Origin: Tolypeutes matacus
Taxonomy: Eukaryota > Chordata > Mammalia > Cingulata > Chlamyphoridae
Assembly (NCBI GenBank): GCA_026826555.1
Contig: JAKSZT010053928.1
Span: 37,627,965 to 37,691,964, forward strand
DNA: 64,000 nt
Direction of reading: 5' to 3'
The notes under the pieces were generated by a model. It saw only the letters and a program-made list of their open reading frames with translations, searched no databases and was not told where the DNA came from. Shown here in pieces: positions 11,839 to 22,273 of this stretch (the stretch's first letter is position 1; the number at the start of each line of letters is the position of its first letter). The position numbers and the translations under genes were made by a program.

Positions 11839-12009
11839 TTACAGCCCACATGCATGATAAACTGAAGGCCCATGCATCACGGTGAGCTGGCGCAGCAAGA
11901 TGATCCAGCAAAGGGAGACAAGCAGACACAGAAAAACGCACAGCAAATGGACACAGAACAAGCAGCAAGGGGGGGATAAATAAATAAAAATAAATCTTTT
12001 TTTAAAAGA
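11839..12009 (+). mobile_element. 5'-truncated DAS SINE lacking the tRNA head
   Basis: The body has the linker and tail of a composite DAS SINE ('ggtgagctggcgcagcaaga', then 'aataaataaaaataaatc' and a T/A run) but no A/B-box head. It is flanked by 'agtagtct' at 11831-11838 and again at 12010-12017, consistent with a target duplication from a 5'-truncated insertion. Without the polymerase III promoter this copy could not have been an active source. Confidence 0.75.
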
Positions 12010-12433
12010 AGTAGTCTGTAGACATCTCTATGGTATGAATTGAGAAATACATTTAGTCTTATCTGCCCAAATTACTTCATATCACCCATCCCATACAAAC
12101 ACACAGGGACACACACACACACACATACACAAACACAGAGATCTTCACTGGCCCATCAGTGACAACCTTAAAAGGTTCTACTTGAGCAAAATCTCTGAAT
12201 TAGGGCATTATTTTTCCAGAACTTCTCTGTTCTTGCACAAATGTATTGCCTGGGACTGGCGACACAAAAATGTATTTGCTTTTTTATTTATTTATTTAAA
12301 ATTTATTATTAGTAATTGGTGGGGTTTTGTTTTTGTTTTCTCCTATTTCCTGGTCAGCACCTGGCCCACATCAGAGGCCTCAGGGAATGAAAACTAAAAC
12401 AAAGTCTTTGAGAGGAGGTAAAATTAAAAACAT
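12010..12433. other. No gene; short CA-rich tract
   Basis: A CA-rich tract lies at about 12098-12136. The rest is AT-rich and unrecognised, with TTTA-like runs at about 12280-12300. Confidence 0.45.
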
Positions 12434-12490
12434 TTTTTTAGAGCAGCTGCAGGTTTACAGAAAAATCATGATAGTACAGGTAACATTTTA
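12434..12490 (-). mobile_element. L1 3'-end stub
   Basis: A T run followed by 'gcaggtttacagaaaaatca' is the reverse complement of the extreme 3' end of an L1 3' UTR, as in the better-preserved pieces at 6.96 and 47.85 kb. Only about 55 bp can be recognised. Confidence 0.55.
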
Positions 12491-12659
12491 AGGCACTAGA
12501 GTCTTTCCTACTGAGGGGAAGCCTGAAGGAAATGCTGCTTTTTGGGGGGAGGTGGGGGGAGGTGACTGGGAAAAGCAGAAAGCAGCATGAAAATTTGGCG
12601 TAATTAGAAAGGACAAGGGAGGACAGCAGGAAATGGGCAAAGGATATCAGGAGATACAA

Positions 12660-13230
12660 AGGTCATACCTTTGAGTTGTCTCAGGTTAACCCCCTGCCAC
12701 CTTGGCTTCCCCAGGATCAATTCCAAATTATAACAAAAAGCAGGCAGGGGTGGAAGGAGACGAGTCAAGTCAAAGACTGTTTATTGTGCCTCAGACTTAA
12801 AAAACGGGCAAGTAGGTAAAGAAAGGAGAAAAACTGCTAAATTCTTTTTAAAAGCATATGTTTGTGTGAGGACACAGGGTGTGATAGGAGGGACAAGGGG
12901 TAGAGGGACAATGAAAAAGACTTCTGTAAGGTTCCATTGGTGCCCTTGACTGATGAGTTGAAGTACAGCCCTGAGCAGTCGCTGTCATGTAGCCATGATT
13001 TTTACATCAGTAGCCCGATATATCTGGTAGCAGCAGGAAGGAAAAATAAAATATCTACTCTGATTGAAACTGTTAGAGAATTCATGGAAGAGGAGCACAA
13101 TCGCCCAAATTGGAAGGAAACAAGGATCGTCAGATGAAATCCCTGCTCTTTAGGGAGGAAAAAATTCTCTGATGAGGGCAATAACTGGGAACCACGCTTT
13201 ATTCCTTTATAGCTCATCTTAGAAAGATAC
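12660..13230 (-). other. Possible diverged LTR (low confidence)
   Basis: In minus orientation the segment has a polyadenylation-like AATAAA (plus-strand TTTATT at 12780-12785) preceded by pyrimidine-rich DNA and followed by a U5-like stretch near 12670-12760. That is the layout of an LTR, but I recognise no family, and no TG...CA ends or target duplication are evident. Overlapping 66- and 71-residue frames on opposite strands lie here and show no protein motif. Confidence 0.3.
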
Positions 13231-14269
13231 CCTTTCTTGCCTGTGAAAAACGTCTGAGGCTTAATTCAGAATGACACCCTCATTCAAGCCATAAATGTTT
13301 GAAGTTTAAACTTAAAATCAAACTCGTCTTCCATCTCTCTCCAACACTAACAACCCCTAGGGCACTAGGGCATTTTTATATGTAGAAATTGCTTTTGCTA
13401 TACAAAAGTTTTTAAAATTCAGCCTTTGTGTCACAAAGGAATAGGCAAAGGCATTTAAAAAAGTGGTGATCTGAGCAAGAGCTTTAAATTCAGCTGATGT
13501 CAGGCAAAGACAATTAGTTCAGATGTCTTGTGTATCTAAATCTCTTTTTAAAAAACTAAAGAAAAGAAAGGAAAACTTAATATGCCGGTGGAAAGCAATT
13601 TATAATGAGACTATCACCAATTATTATTTGTTTTAGGCTGTGAAGTGGTGGGCACTTTCCTGTCTGGATGGAATTGACTGAAAATAACCATGTCTTTCTA
13701 CATTTGCAAACAGGCTAGGTTGCAGTGAATATGCCGCCAATATAAGCCATTCCATTCCAAAACAGACACTTAAATGAGAAAGAATAACATGGAATATGGC
13801 AAAAGCCTTCTACTTCAACAACTTGTGTAATTTAGCAAGTGTTAAAATCAACTATTAAAAATTACTATTTTTCTAATAATACTGTTTAGCTTCGAATAAC
13901 TTTATTATCCTTCTCTAGAGGTGCACTCTAACTTTTCTAGACATTCCCTAATTTGTCTTCATAACATATTTGGAATGGATGTGGCAGTCTGTCCATTTGA
14001 TATCATAAACATTATCACTCCAAATCTCATGATTCAGCAATATAGATATATGGCCCTTCACTTGTCTTGAGAGAGCTAAGTCAGATGTAAAGAATAAAAT
14101 CAAATACACAGTCAAAATGCATCCACAAATTCCATGCAACAAAGCTAATACATTTTTTTCCTATGAGTATTCCTTTAGAACCTATAAAATCTTATTTTGC
14201 TGGTGATTTTTTTTGTATTACTACTAACAATAGTCCATATCTTAAATTTGGTGTCTTTTTCTCCCAAAC
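13231..14269. other. No recognised feature
   Basis: AT-rich sequence with no gene or repeat that I can name. Confidence 0.45.
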
Positions 14270-14400
14270 CACCCTATTATTATTTTTTATCATAAACCAT
14301 ATAGTTTATCTAAAGTGTACAATCAATGGCATTTGGTATAATCACTGAGTTGTATATTCATCACTTCAATCAATATTAGAGCATTTTCATTTATTTCAGC
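14270..14400 (-). mobile_element. L1 3'-UTR-like fragment
   Basis: Contains 'aaagtgtacaatcaatggca' followed by 'ttggtataatcac', 'gttgtatattcatcac' and 'attagagcattttcat'. The same series is present at 24.5-24.6 kb. It resembles the reverse complement of older L1 3' UTRs. It runs directly into another L1-like block. Confidence 0.6.
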
Positions 14401-14815
14401 CTGAAGGACTCCCTTTAGCATTTCTTTAGGGCGGGTCTTCTGATAATGAACTCTTTCAGCTTTTGTTTATCTGTAAATATCTGAATTTTTCCTTCATTAT
14501 TTTTTCTTTTAGTTTTGAAAGATGATTTTATCAGATATAGAATTCTTGATTGATAGTTTTGTTTTGTTTTTTTTTTTCTTTAAGGACTTTAAATATACCA
14601 CCCCACTGTCCTCTGGCTTTCATGGTTCCTGATGAGAAATCCGCTCTTAATCTATTGGGGATCCCTTGTATGTGCAGCTTCTCTCTTGCTGCTTTCAAAA
14701 TCCTCTGTCTTTGGATTTTGACAGTTCTACCCTAATGTGTCTTGGTTAGATCTTGATTAAAATCTATCCTGCTTGGAGTTCTTTGAGATTCCTGGATGTT
14801 TTACTGGTGATTTTA
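14401..14815. mobile_element. Old L1 (L1M-type) internal fragment
   Basis: Series of blocks recognisable from ancient L1M elements: a 'gcatttctttagggcgggtc' segment, 'ctttcagcttttgtttatct', 'tcagatatagaattcttga', 'ccaccccactgtcctctggc', 'cttctctcttgctgctttca' and 'cctgcttggagttctttgag'. The order is colinear over about 400 bp with a T-rich insert at 14560-14580. The part of the L1 represented and the orientation were not fixed by eye. The overlapping 61-residue frame is a by-product. Confidence 0.7.
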
Positions 14816-16069
14816 ACAAGTTTAGTTATCTGGTTGCTAAACCCACTGCCTATTAGTAAGCAGCAAATGAGAAATGGGAGTGAGGCTGTTAGGAAAAGCA
14901 CAATGATAGCAGTGAAAAGTGACAACAAGAGAGTTGGCAGATAATCTATAAAAAGCCCATGCAGAAACTAAAAAACCACAGGAACTGAACTACCGAATAG
15001 GGACAAACAGACCTGCAAACTTTTGTAATCCTTAAGAACATCACCAGGCAATAATTGGTACTCTTAAGGATAGCCATTCATCATTAAGGAAACCTAACAT
15101 TGGGCTCATTATTTTAGTCAAGTTTAAGAAAACAAGAAAGTACATAATTCATTATAAAAATATTTTCATCCAGAAAAGTCAACTTTAAAAAAAAAAAAAT
15201 TAAAAATCTTTGAACAGCTATGCCTTTAGCTGTCATGGTATTTTTGTCCATCTTGACTAATTATCCAATATCACAGGTGAGTCCAACTTTAAAATATTAA
15301 GCAGCTAGCACAACAATGTTTTCACTGGGTAATGAAGCTGTCCAAGTTCATTTAGTGTATACCCTGCTTTAAAATCATCACTTAAAATAAAGTCAGTGAA
15401 TATTTAATGTGGCTACCTGTGTGCAGGTGGATAAATGTATTGCAACATTTTTCTGGCATGACTAAAGCTGCTGGCTTGAAATTCCTGCGTGGGCCTGTTG
15501 ACTTTAATTTGTCTTGGTCTCCATTTATCCCTACAATGGTACAAAAATAAAAATAATCTCCACTTCCAGGAAAATAACCTCAGAATTACTGGAATAACAT
15601 CCCCAATGTGTATTATTTTGAAATTGCATATTGACTAACGAAAACCCATCAGTCCGTGTAGTTATTACATATCCACAATGCAGGAAGAGAAAGGAGTGGC
15701 ACTAATATGCATTATGTACCTTACTGTGGCAGGAACAGAGCTAGTGTCACACTTACATGATCTCGAGATAAACCTGGAAGATGCATTTACAGATGAAGAA
15801 ACTGAGGGAGTCTGTATCAAAAGCTGGCCATTCTCATTCCCTTTAACCTACTCACTAAGACAATTCCTATAAATGTATATTAGTCTTTAACAAATTAGCT
15901 TGAGGTGTAGTGATACATACCAGTATACAGTTCCAATACATCTTTGACTGGAGACAATGTAATAAACTGGCCAAACAGGACAGAGTCATAGTTTCAGTTC
16001 TATCCCTAAACAGCTCTGTTTTCTTGGGCCAGTATGAAGTCATGTGTATCTGGGCTCTGATGTGTTTTT

Positions 16070-16071
<2 letters not shown>
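14816..16071. other. Gene-free stretch with possible MIR/L2 remnants
   Basis: About 15690-15815 carries 'acagatgaagaaactgaggg' after a decayed 'cattatgtaccttactgtgg' segment, typical of a minus-strand MIR or L2 remnant. About 15985-16030 ('cctaaacagctctgttttct' then 'tgggccagt') resembles the core of a plus-strand MIR. Both are weak. Otherwise nothing is recognised. Confidence 0.45.
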
Positions 16072-16118
<47 letters not shown>

Positions 16119-16131
16119 TTTATTTATTTTT
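16072..16131. repeat. TTTA tetranucleotide microsatellite
   Basis: About fifteen units of the TTTA/ATTT tetranucleotide with one internal break near 16118. It lies about 55 bp left of the GC-rich LTR and could be the A-rich tail of an eroded minus-strand retroposon, but no body is recognised beside it. Confidence 0.9.
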
Positions 16132-16186
16132 AATGAAATAAAAATAATTTTAACTACCTCTTCTTAAAAGCCAACATACTCTTATT

Positions 16187-16817
16187 GCTAGCTCTGGGTT
16201 CTGGGCTTCTAGGATCTTGGTTTATGTAGCATAAAAGAATTTAAGGACATGCCATAGGGTAGGCAAGGGAGTAAAGAGTTTATTAAGAAACAGGAAAACG
16301 AGAAAAGTACACAGCCCGAGGCATGGACCAAGGGCGCCAGGCAGAGTGAGATGCGCAGGTGGGGCTCCAGGTCAGGGCTGTCTAAAGTCTTTCCTCCTCG
16401 CCTTCATGTTGGGGGAGGGGCTCCAGCGGTTTGCTGTTCTGATTGGTTGCCCCACCTGTCAGTTTTCAGAGGCCAATGGTGAGGCCTTTTGAGGTTATCC
16501 AGGCTTTCCCTTGACTGCTAGTGGGATTCTTCTCAGGGCCAGGATCTCACGGGATCCCCCAGGAGGTTTCCGGGTAGGGTCTCATGGCTATGTGGTCTGC
16601 CAGCCATGTTGTCTGTCAGCTATGTTGTCTGCCAGGCCTCAGCCACCTTCCCGCTTTCACTACACTAACCTACCTCATTATCTTATTAAAAACAGTAAGC
16701 ATAAATATATTTAGCCATTAAGTTCCTTATTAACATCAATAGTTATCAGATTGTATCAGGAGGCAAAAAGCCAGTCAATAGTTAAAAGTAGAAAACTTTC
16801 TTTTACCTACAGCACTC
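16187..16817 (-). mobile_element. GC-rich ERV class I-like solo LTR
   Basis: A block of about 630 bp much richer in GC than its surroundings. On the minus strand it has an 'aaccaatcag' CCAAT-type element (plus 16439-16448), GC-rich DNA and an AATAAA polyadenylation signal (plus TTTATT at 16279-16284), in the order expected of a retroviral LTR with U3, R and U5. The 9-mer 'actcttatt' lies at 16178-16186 and again at 16818-16826, just outside the proposed ends. Nine bp is longer than the usual 4-6 bp for this class, so part may be coincidental. A 16-bp unit is repeated three times inside. No internal genes are attached. Confidence 0.7.
16587..16634. repeat. Three tandem 16-bp units inside the LTR
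   Basis: Units start at 16587, 16603 and 16619: 'gctatgtggtctgcca', 'gccatgttgtctgtca' and 'gctatgttgtctgcca'. The period is exact and each pair differs at one to three positions. They lie in the U3 half of the minus-strand LTR. Confidence 0.9.
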
Positions 16818-16826
16818 ACTCTTATT

Positions 16827-17614
16827 CTTGCTTTCTGTGTGTCTCTTTCCACTAATTTTAGGGGAAGGGAGGTTGGAGTAGGAAAGGCTACTGTCCTATG
16901 GAAGAGTATCAGGGAACAGTTTGACAACTGTTTTTCTTTGGGATATTGTGGACATACTCCAGTATGTAGACAAGAAGGTACATCTCAGGAGAAATTGTAT
17001 TTTTGATTCTCCATAAAGCAAGAAATGAATACTATGAAAAAGAGAGAGTTATCAGATACACATATATAGTCAAATACTAAGATGAGCTCAATTTAATGAA
17101 CAGCTTAATTTAATGCACCTACTTTCATTTAACAAGGTATTAGAATTTAAAGGACCAAATTGGATTTCTCACATCTTGTAAACAACAGCATAGGGAAAGG
17201 AAAGAAACCATGGTGTATGCTTAGTCTATTATGATTTAAATTTTCTTATCAAATACTATTGGTTACCTCGTTTATAATAGTGATGACGTGATGCTTCATT
17301 CACATTGTTTTAATTTATTTCTTTTTTCTTCACTTTTTCTTTTATTATAAAGTTGCAGTTACAGGAGCATTAAGTATCACACGTGTGCTTTGTTAACTAT
17401 TGAAGTAATTGTGTACCATTAATCTCAATGATAATTATGTCTTTAACTTCCAAGAATTTCCCACAAGTTTTCATAAATAAGTTACCCCATGAGGAAGAGA
17501 AGATTGTATAGCCATTTCAGTTTGTATTTCTTGCTGTATTTAAAAAGGTCTTGCAAACATGGAAAGGAATTTCCCTCATTAAACATAGAGCAACCTTCTC
17601 AGAGAAGGAAAGGA
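16827..17614. other. No recognised feature
   Basis: Unique-looking AT-rich sequence without a gene or named repeat. Confidence 0.45.
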
Positions 17615-17845
17615 TATTGACATTTATTTAGAAGCTGATATATACTAGACACTTTTCTAGTTAGTTTACAGATGCTATTTAATGTTTTTGTCTTAGCAAT
17701 TGTTTGAGGTAGGCATTATTATCCCTTAAAAAAAATAAAATTTCAGAAGCCCTATTTATAGGAAGTAGTACAAAGCCAGGATATGAAGACATGTCTGAAC
17801 TTAAGGTGTGTTCTCTTTCTTCTTTATGATGCTGTCTCCTGGCAT
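17615..17845 (-). mobile_element. MIR SINE remnant
   Basis: On the plus strand it reads in MIR reverse-complement order: 'gacacttttctagttagttt', 'acagatgctatttaatg', a 'tgaggtaggcattattatcc' segment, a decayed 'aaatttcagaagccc' and then 'acaaagccaggatatgaa'. Nearly full length but strongly diverged. MIR is an ancient tRNA-derived SINE shared by mammals. Confidence 0.8.
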
Positions 17846-20800
17846 CAGTTGTATATTGTCCTAAGAGGGACACAACTGGCTAGCATATCTAGTTCCCTAG
17901 ATAAAGGTTAGATGACATATACATACTTTTTTTGCTGAAGACAAAAAATCAGTCAGGTATTTTCTTGGCTTTACAACTGCTTTGCATATTTGTGGCTAAA
18001 CATTTCACCTTGTTTCTTTCCAAAGTACAAACATTTGTATGTGTGTTGCAGAATGAGCTCATTTACATGCATTTTTTTTTCCCAAATGGGTGAGTTTTTT
18101 CATACAAGCTGACATATGTGGCCATTTTCTCTCCCTTTCTTTCTTTAATACATACTTGGAATTTGTCAGTGGCATTAGAGCATGTGTGTATGTGGAATAT
18201 GATTATAAATATCATCATATGGCTAAAATTTTCAATCATTTCATTTGTTCTTTAGCACACTAAATAGTAGTTTAATGGAAAATTAAAGTGCTTTCTTGCC
18301 ATTTTAATCATAAAATACTTTAGATTTATTTCAAGGCACAGTTTATGCTGAATCAAAATTTTCTCTAGTCTACAGAGTCCAGCCTTTCATTTTATTTTCA
18401 TAATCCCTTCATATTTCTACAAAATAAAAAAAAGCTGAGTAGAATTGTAAGGCAAAAATTGCGTATCTCAGACCACAGTACACTTATCTAAAACTCATTA
18501 GCAAATATCAGTTTTGAATGTTTGTTGTGTTTTTTTTTTTTTTCTGTATGGTTTAGATATGTTTACAATACAAAAATAAAGGTATCTTGACAAATTGAAG
18601 GTCTGAACACATTGGTATTCCTATCCAACAGCTCTTGAATAAAAGAGGGAAAAGAAAAAGGATGCTGTGGATTGAAAAGCCTTAGAGATTTAACTAGAAT
18701 ATTCCAGAATATCATTACTTCCTCAAATGCATTTTATGCTGTACTGAAGTCCATTTTAAATTTCTTTGTCCTGAATAATGGAATGGACACCAATTTCTCT
18801 TATGATATCTTGATAATCATCTGCTTGCTTTGAAAGGAGTTCCTGACATTATGGTTAAATTATTTCATCTTAATTTCAGAATTTGTGGTTTAACAGAAGC
18901 TTCCTTATCACCATCCAGGGACTGTACACACACAGATGCACACACGTGCACACACACACTCACACACATTTAGAAGTTTAACTCCTATATGGTATTGAAG
19001 AAATGTAATTAGAAACAAGATCTCCCAACCCAGAAAACCTCTCCTAAAAAGTAAAAAAAAACAAAACAGAAAAACTACTTATTTATTGAATAGACATAAA
19101 AGAGACTGCAAAGATAGAGAGCTCACTGTCTTTATGTAGCTAAGCAGATACAACCAATTACATATATATTCTGAAGGTATTTCTCATAGCTTTAGCACAG
19201 AAGGTAGGTTTACAATTTGGAGCCAGGAGCACCCCAGCTAAAGTTATGCTCCTCTCTTCCCAGGAAGCTGGGAGATAGGGGCAATATCTCCCTTGATTAC
19301 ATTTCAAAGAAATGGCTTCCTTACTTGAGGAAACATTCTTTAGTTGTGAAATTTGCTAGGAGCTTATTTAACCCTTAAAAAGACTCATCTACATTTCAAA
19401 GAGACAGAGAAGGCACTTATAATTACACATTTTCTGAAGTAAATGCTGAAAGAAAAAAGGAGGAAAGAGGGAAGTCTTTCATTTTTTGCTCTAAGGAAAG
19501 TTAATTCTTTTTTGGATTTATATTAACCCTTAAAATGGCTGTCACGTCTTCAACTCCTAACCCTTACTGAAATAGGGTGTCTAACTTAAAACCCTTTCTC
19601 GTCCCTAAATAAACTGGCCACCACCCACCCACCTCCACTCTGTATTGAGTGACTCTCCAGCATTTCTGCACCACCTGTTGTCTGTCAACATTATTGCTGT
19701 TTTCCGTTGGGTAAGGCTTTTTTCCTACTAGTATCATTTGTTAACAGGCTTATTCAATTAAAGGACCACATATTTAGACTTTATCTTAGGATATATAGTA
19801 TGGGGAAAATACCTTAGGAAAAATAGTATATCAGTGGATTATCAGTTTACAAGAGAAATGTATTCAAGGTGGAGAAGTTTTGCAGTGGGAAGTGGAGAGA
19901 GAGATTTATCCCAGGGGACTATCCAAAGAGAGAGGAAGCCTGGGTTGAATCAAAAACACTGTGGGCAAAGGGCTGATTAGGTTGATTTGGAATCTAGTGT
20001 ACATCTTGCAGGGGATAGCAGCGGCTGTGGTTGGGAAAGAAAGACAACACATCTAAAGAATTTCAGATTTCGTAATTCTACCTAATATTAGCATCACCTG
20101 TGACTAAGTCATCTGGCCTGACATATCTCATTAAACATTCCGTAGCAGTTGTGTATGCATGTGTTGTGAATTATCTATTGGTAATTTGTGTTATAAAACT
20201 TACCATTACTAAAAATATACACATATTATAATATTAAAATTTATAAATACTTGACAGGCTTTCCTCAATTAAATTCTGAAATAATTGTGGGGGAATAAAG
20301 TAGGAATAGAGTGTGTCTTCTTAATGTTTAATCCTCAGCAGAAGTATCACACTGACCTACCATAGATCTCTCCTTACTAAATCTAGTTCTAAATGTTCTT
20401 CTATAAGAAACATTAAAGAAAGAGGCTCTCATTTCAGCCTCCCTTCATCTGATCACTTAAACTGTTCCATATCAGCTGTTGCCTAATCCGTAGGTACAAG
20501 AATTTTCTATAGTGGCTTAACCTGTTCAATAAGCCCAACCTCCCAATATCCTTAGATTCAACTTGAAATCTCTTTCATTAATATATACTTATTTATCTAA
20601 TGTAAAACGAAAAGCACTGTACTTTTAGCTAAAGATTTATCAGAGTCACATTGATAACAATAGCTTTATTCCTGTCTCATCCTTCAAACTCCCAACTGAT
20701 TATATTTGCACTGGTCCTTTTAGGTCTCCTGTTATTTCTTCTTTTCATGTTTTTTCCACCACTTGAATATGGGTATTTCATTTATTTTGCCTTGAGTAAA

Positions 20801-21499
20801 ATTGCTTGTATATTCCCAGGTATCTTCTCATTCTATGTTCAATAACTCTGTTTGTAACCCTTGGGTCTATGACTATGACTTCTCTCTCTGTACAGATGTT
20901 GGCAACATTTACCAGCCTTTTATCATTTGCTGTATTCATTTGTATTCAGCTTACTATGCGTTCCAGATTTACATATCATTTTTAAGTTAAAAATAAGTCC
21001 TTCCTTTTCCAAACTGACATTAAAAATTCACTAGACTTGACTTTATAAAATTTATCATTTGTTATTTCTTGGTAGCAAATTATCATCAAGGTTGCAGGTT
21101 TTGCTTTGCGTCAGAATCCACAAACTAATTTTTCTGAAATATTTCTCTAAATTTTTGCTAAATTTCTTATACTTTCCAGAGCAATTGGATTTTACTTAGT
21201 GATTTACACATTTCTGTGACACACTTGCTATATTTTATCTTTGAACCATCCCACAATAAAATTCACAGAAAAAAACTTCAAATACTGCATTCATGATGAG
21301 AAATATACCTGCTATTTCATTGAGACTAGTTATTCCTAATTTTCTCATATAAAACTGGTATATCTCCCTGCTCTTGTCAACTGTCAATCTTTACATGCTA
21401 TCTACTGATACTAGAAAGAATGTGACCAAATACCACCACCATATCAGCAACACAACAGCATAACACTATCATAGAAAACACACAGCATCACCAGCAGTA
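17846..21499. other. Long gene-free stretch; CA tract and possible LTR end
   Basis: A CA-rich tract lies at about 18927-18968. Around 19540-19690 a segment with 'aataaa' near 19606, followed by a C-rich run, could be the end of a decayed LTR, but no family or boundary is recognisable. Short 62-64 residue frames at 20.65-20.99 kb are hydrophobic by base composition only. Nothing else stands out. Confidence 0.4.
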
Positions 21500-22273
21500 A
21501 TGTAACTGGGAGTTAAGAGTTAACAAATAATTACAGTCACTGAATCATTATATAGAAGCCCTTTTACTTTTGTAGAAGAGCCAAAAGTAAATAACTGAAA
21601 CTACTTAAACTCACTGAACTGTAACCCAGATGCCTTGATCTTTTATTTAGATGTATAACTATATAATCCTCACCTTGTGACTGTAAAAGCCTCATGATAA
21701 CTTGTGACTGGCCCTGTTTGTACCCCCTTATCTTGTTTTACAACTTTGAAGTCTTGTGTTAACATAGACAGCCCCTTAATATTTATTAATGAAGGAAATC
21801 GGGTCAGACCAGAACTAACCGACCTGAATTCCTAAACTATCTTACTAGACAAGGCTAGTTCTAATCAAAATTGGCCTGCCTGATGTTCACAGTAGTTTAA
21901 ACCTTAACCTTTAGGTGACCTATACCTCATTATAATACTAAAAGTCACACCCATCATCCCATTAAGGCTGCCATTTTCTTACACACATTCTGTGACTAGG
22001 CTTTCAATCAATCTGCACATGCTCAATAATTAGATTTCCTCTAGCTTCATCTTCTCGAGCCATTATACTCATTTTCCTAAACCTACATGTCTTTGGATAC
22101 TATAAAACTCTCAGAATTACTGCAGTTTGCGGAGACAGACTTAAGGCCCATAGGCCTTCTGATCTCCTTGCTTGGTGCTTTGCAATAAAGCTCTTTCTCT
22201 CTTTGAAAGCCCAGTGTCACAGGCTTGGTCATTGTTTGCATCAGGCCAAGAACCCAGACTTTGACTGGTATCA
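21500..22273 (+). mobile_element. ERV LTR with TATA box and polyadenylation signal
   Basis: A solo LTR in plus orientation. It has a TATA box ('tataaaa' at 22101-22107) and AATAAA at 22184-22189, then a pyrimidine-rich R/U5 with 'cccagtgtcacaggc', and it ends '...ctggtatca' at 22273. The same blocks occur in the minus-strand LTR at 10.67 kb, including the 'cagccccttaat' segment further upstream. The 5' end is placed at 'tgtaactggg' only as a plausible TG start; no target duplication confirms it. The termini resemble class I ERV LTRs. No internal region is attached. Confidence 0.7.
22101..22107 (+). promoter_or_regulatory. TATA box of the 21.5-kb LTR
   Basis: The 'tataaaa' heptamer lies 77 bp upstream of the LTR polyadenylation hexamer, the normal U3-to-R spacing. 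It suggests transcription rightwards from about 22130. Whether it is active cannot be judged from sequence. Confidence 0.5.

Noticed and set aside
19540..19700. Possible LTR end with AATAAA and a C-rich tract
   Set aside because: Neither termini nor family recognised; too weak to list as an element.
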